Source: SIG452 sp045580405 (GTDB lineage: Bacteria; Bacillota; Clostridia; UMGS1840). From it: a stretch of 21,244 nt of DNA. Within the stretch, counting starts at the first letter, position 1. The number at the start of each line of letters is the position of its first letter. Shown here one piece after another: positions 20,914 through 21,244 of the stretch. The stretch is from assembly GCA_045580405.1 (NCBI GenBank), contig JAZNNT010000038.1, forward strand, positions 1 through 21,244, written 5' to 3'. The notes under the pieces were generated by a model. That model saw nothing but the letters and a program-made list of their open reading frames with translations, was not told where the DNA came from and did no database searches. Position numbers and translations under genes: made by a program.

Positions 20914-21244
20914 ATGAAAAACGCAAAAGAAAAAGTTGGCGGATTTCTCGCTGAATTTAAAGAATTTGCATTAAAGGGCAATGTCCTTGATATGGCAGTC
21001 GGTGTTATCATCGGTGGCGCTTTTAAAGACATTGTTTCCTCTTTGGTTGCAGATATCATTATGCCTGCAATTGGACTGCTGTTGGGCGGTGTTAATTTTG
21101 CAGATCTTTCCTACACCTTCAACGGAGCTGTGATTAAGTACGGTGCATTCATCCAGAAAATCATTGATTTCTTAATCATTGCAATGGCAATTTTTATCTT
21201 TATCAAAGTTGTGGCATCTTTAACCAAAAAAAGAAAAGAAGAAC
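20914..21244 (+). CDS. mscL: Large-conductance mechanosensitive channel MscL, partial
   Basis: MscL opens under membrane tension and releases solutes on osmotic downshock. 110 codons are present and the reading frame is still open at the right edge, probably lacking only the C-terminal tail. Seen are the N-terminal amphipathic helix (EFKEFALKGNVLDMAVGVII), a first membrane helix rich in Gly and Ala with IIMPAIGLLLGG, a short periplasmic loop (VNFADLSYTFNGAVIKYG) and a second helix (KIIDFLIIAMAIFIFIKVV) followed by a basic KKRKEE end. Start: ATG at 20914 with AAAGGA about 8 nt upstream. It is 44 nt after the flippase gene. Confidence 0.95.
   Translation, partial: MKNAKEKVGGFLAEFKEFALKGNVLDMAVGVIIGGAFKDIVSSLVADIIMPAIGLLLGGVNFADLSYTFNGAVIKYGAFIQKIIDFLIIAMAIFIFIKVVASLTKKRKEE

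Overview
The window looks like the chromosome of a spore-forming, anaerobic member of the Bacillota (class Clostridia), probably an uncultured gut-type lineage. This is inferred from the AT-rich DNA, strong AAAGGAG-type ribosome binding sites, near-consensus sigma-A promoters, a SigH-like sigma factor, a BofC-like protein, and RbgA and LepB of Gram-positive type. No tRNA, rRNA, CRISPR array or complete transposon was found.

Region 1 (1-8614, minus strand) is part of a bacterial microcompartment operon for vitamin B12-dependent 1,2-propanediol breakdown. Reading 5'->3' on the minus strand it holds a consensus promoter, a class II sugar-phosphate aldolase, pduC, pduD, pduE (diol dehydratase), pduG (reactivase), pduO (adenosyltransferase plus GlcG-type domain), pduP (CoA-acylating propionaldehyde dehydrogenase), and the start of a zinc-type alcohol dehydrogenase cut by the window edge. 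Five of these proteins carry short amphipathic helices resembling encapsulation peptides: the C-terminus of the aldolase and the N-termini of PduD, PduE, PduP and the alcohol dehydrogenase. The inferred pathway is deoxyhexulose-1-phosphate (fuculose or rhamnulose type) -> lactaldehyde -> 1,2-propanediol -> propanal -> propionyl-CoA and propanol, inside a protein shell. The shell genes, pduL, pduW and a reactivase small subunit (pduH) are not in the window.

Region 2 (8542-11255) starts with a 409-base AT-rich spacer holding the pdu promoter, a palindrome and three DnaA-box-like sequences. On the plus strand follow a membrane-anchored BofC-like protein, a SigH-like sigma factor and a small zinc-ribbon protein that ends at a strong terminator. 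A tiny secreted protein lies on the minus strand. A 365-base spacer after it contains a composite palindromic repeat.

Region 3 (11256-17836, minus strand) is mainly a housekeeping run driven by a near-consensus promoter: lepB, rbgA, rnhB, yraN, a short QueG-like iron-sulfur protein, a Gfo/Idh/MocA oxidoreductase, nfeD and a QmcA-type SPFH protein. It ends at a strong terminator. ybaK sits immediately behind that terminator.

Region 4 (17876-21244, plus strand) holds a citrate synthase with its own promoter, a MurJ-like flippase, and mscL, cut by the right edge.

The most notable signals are a B12-dependent propanediol compartment that seems to package its own aldolase and a zinc-type alcohol dehydrogenase, a doubled encapsulation-like helix in PduE, an abrupt composition change inside the dehydrogenase gene, and an unusual structured leader before pduD.
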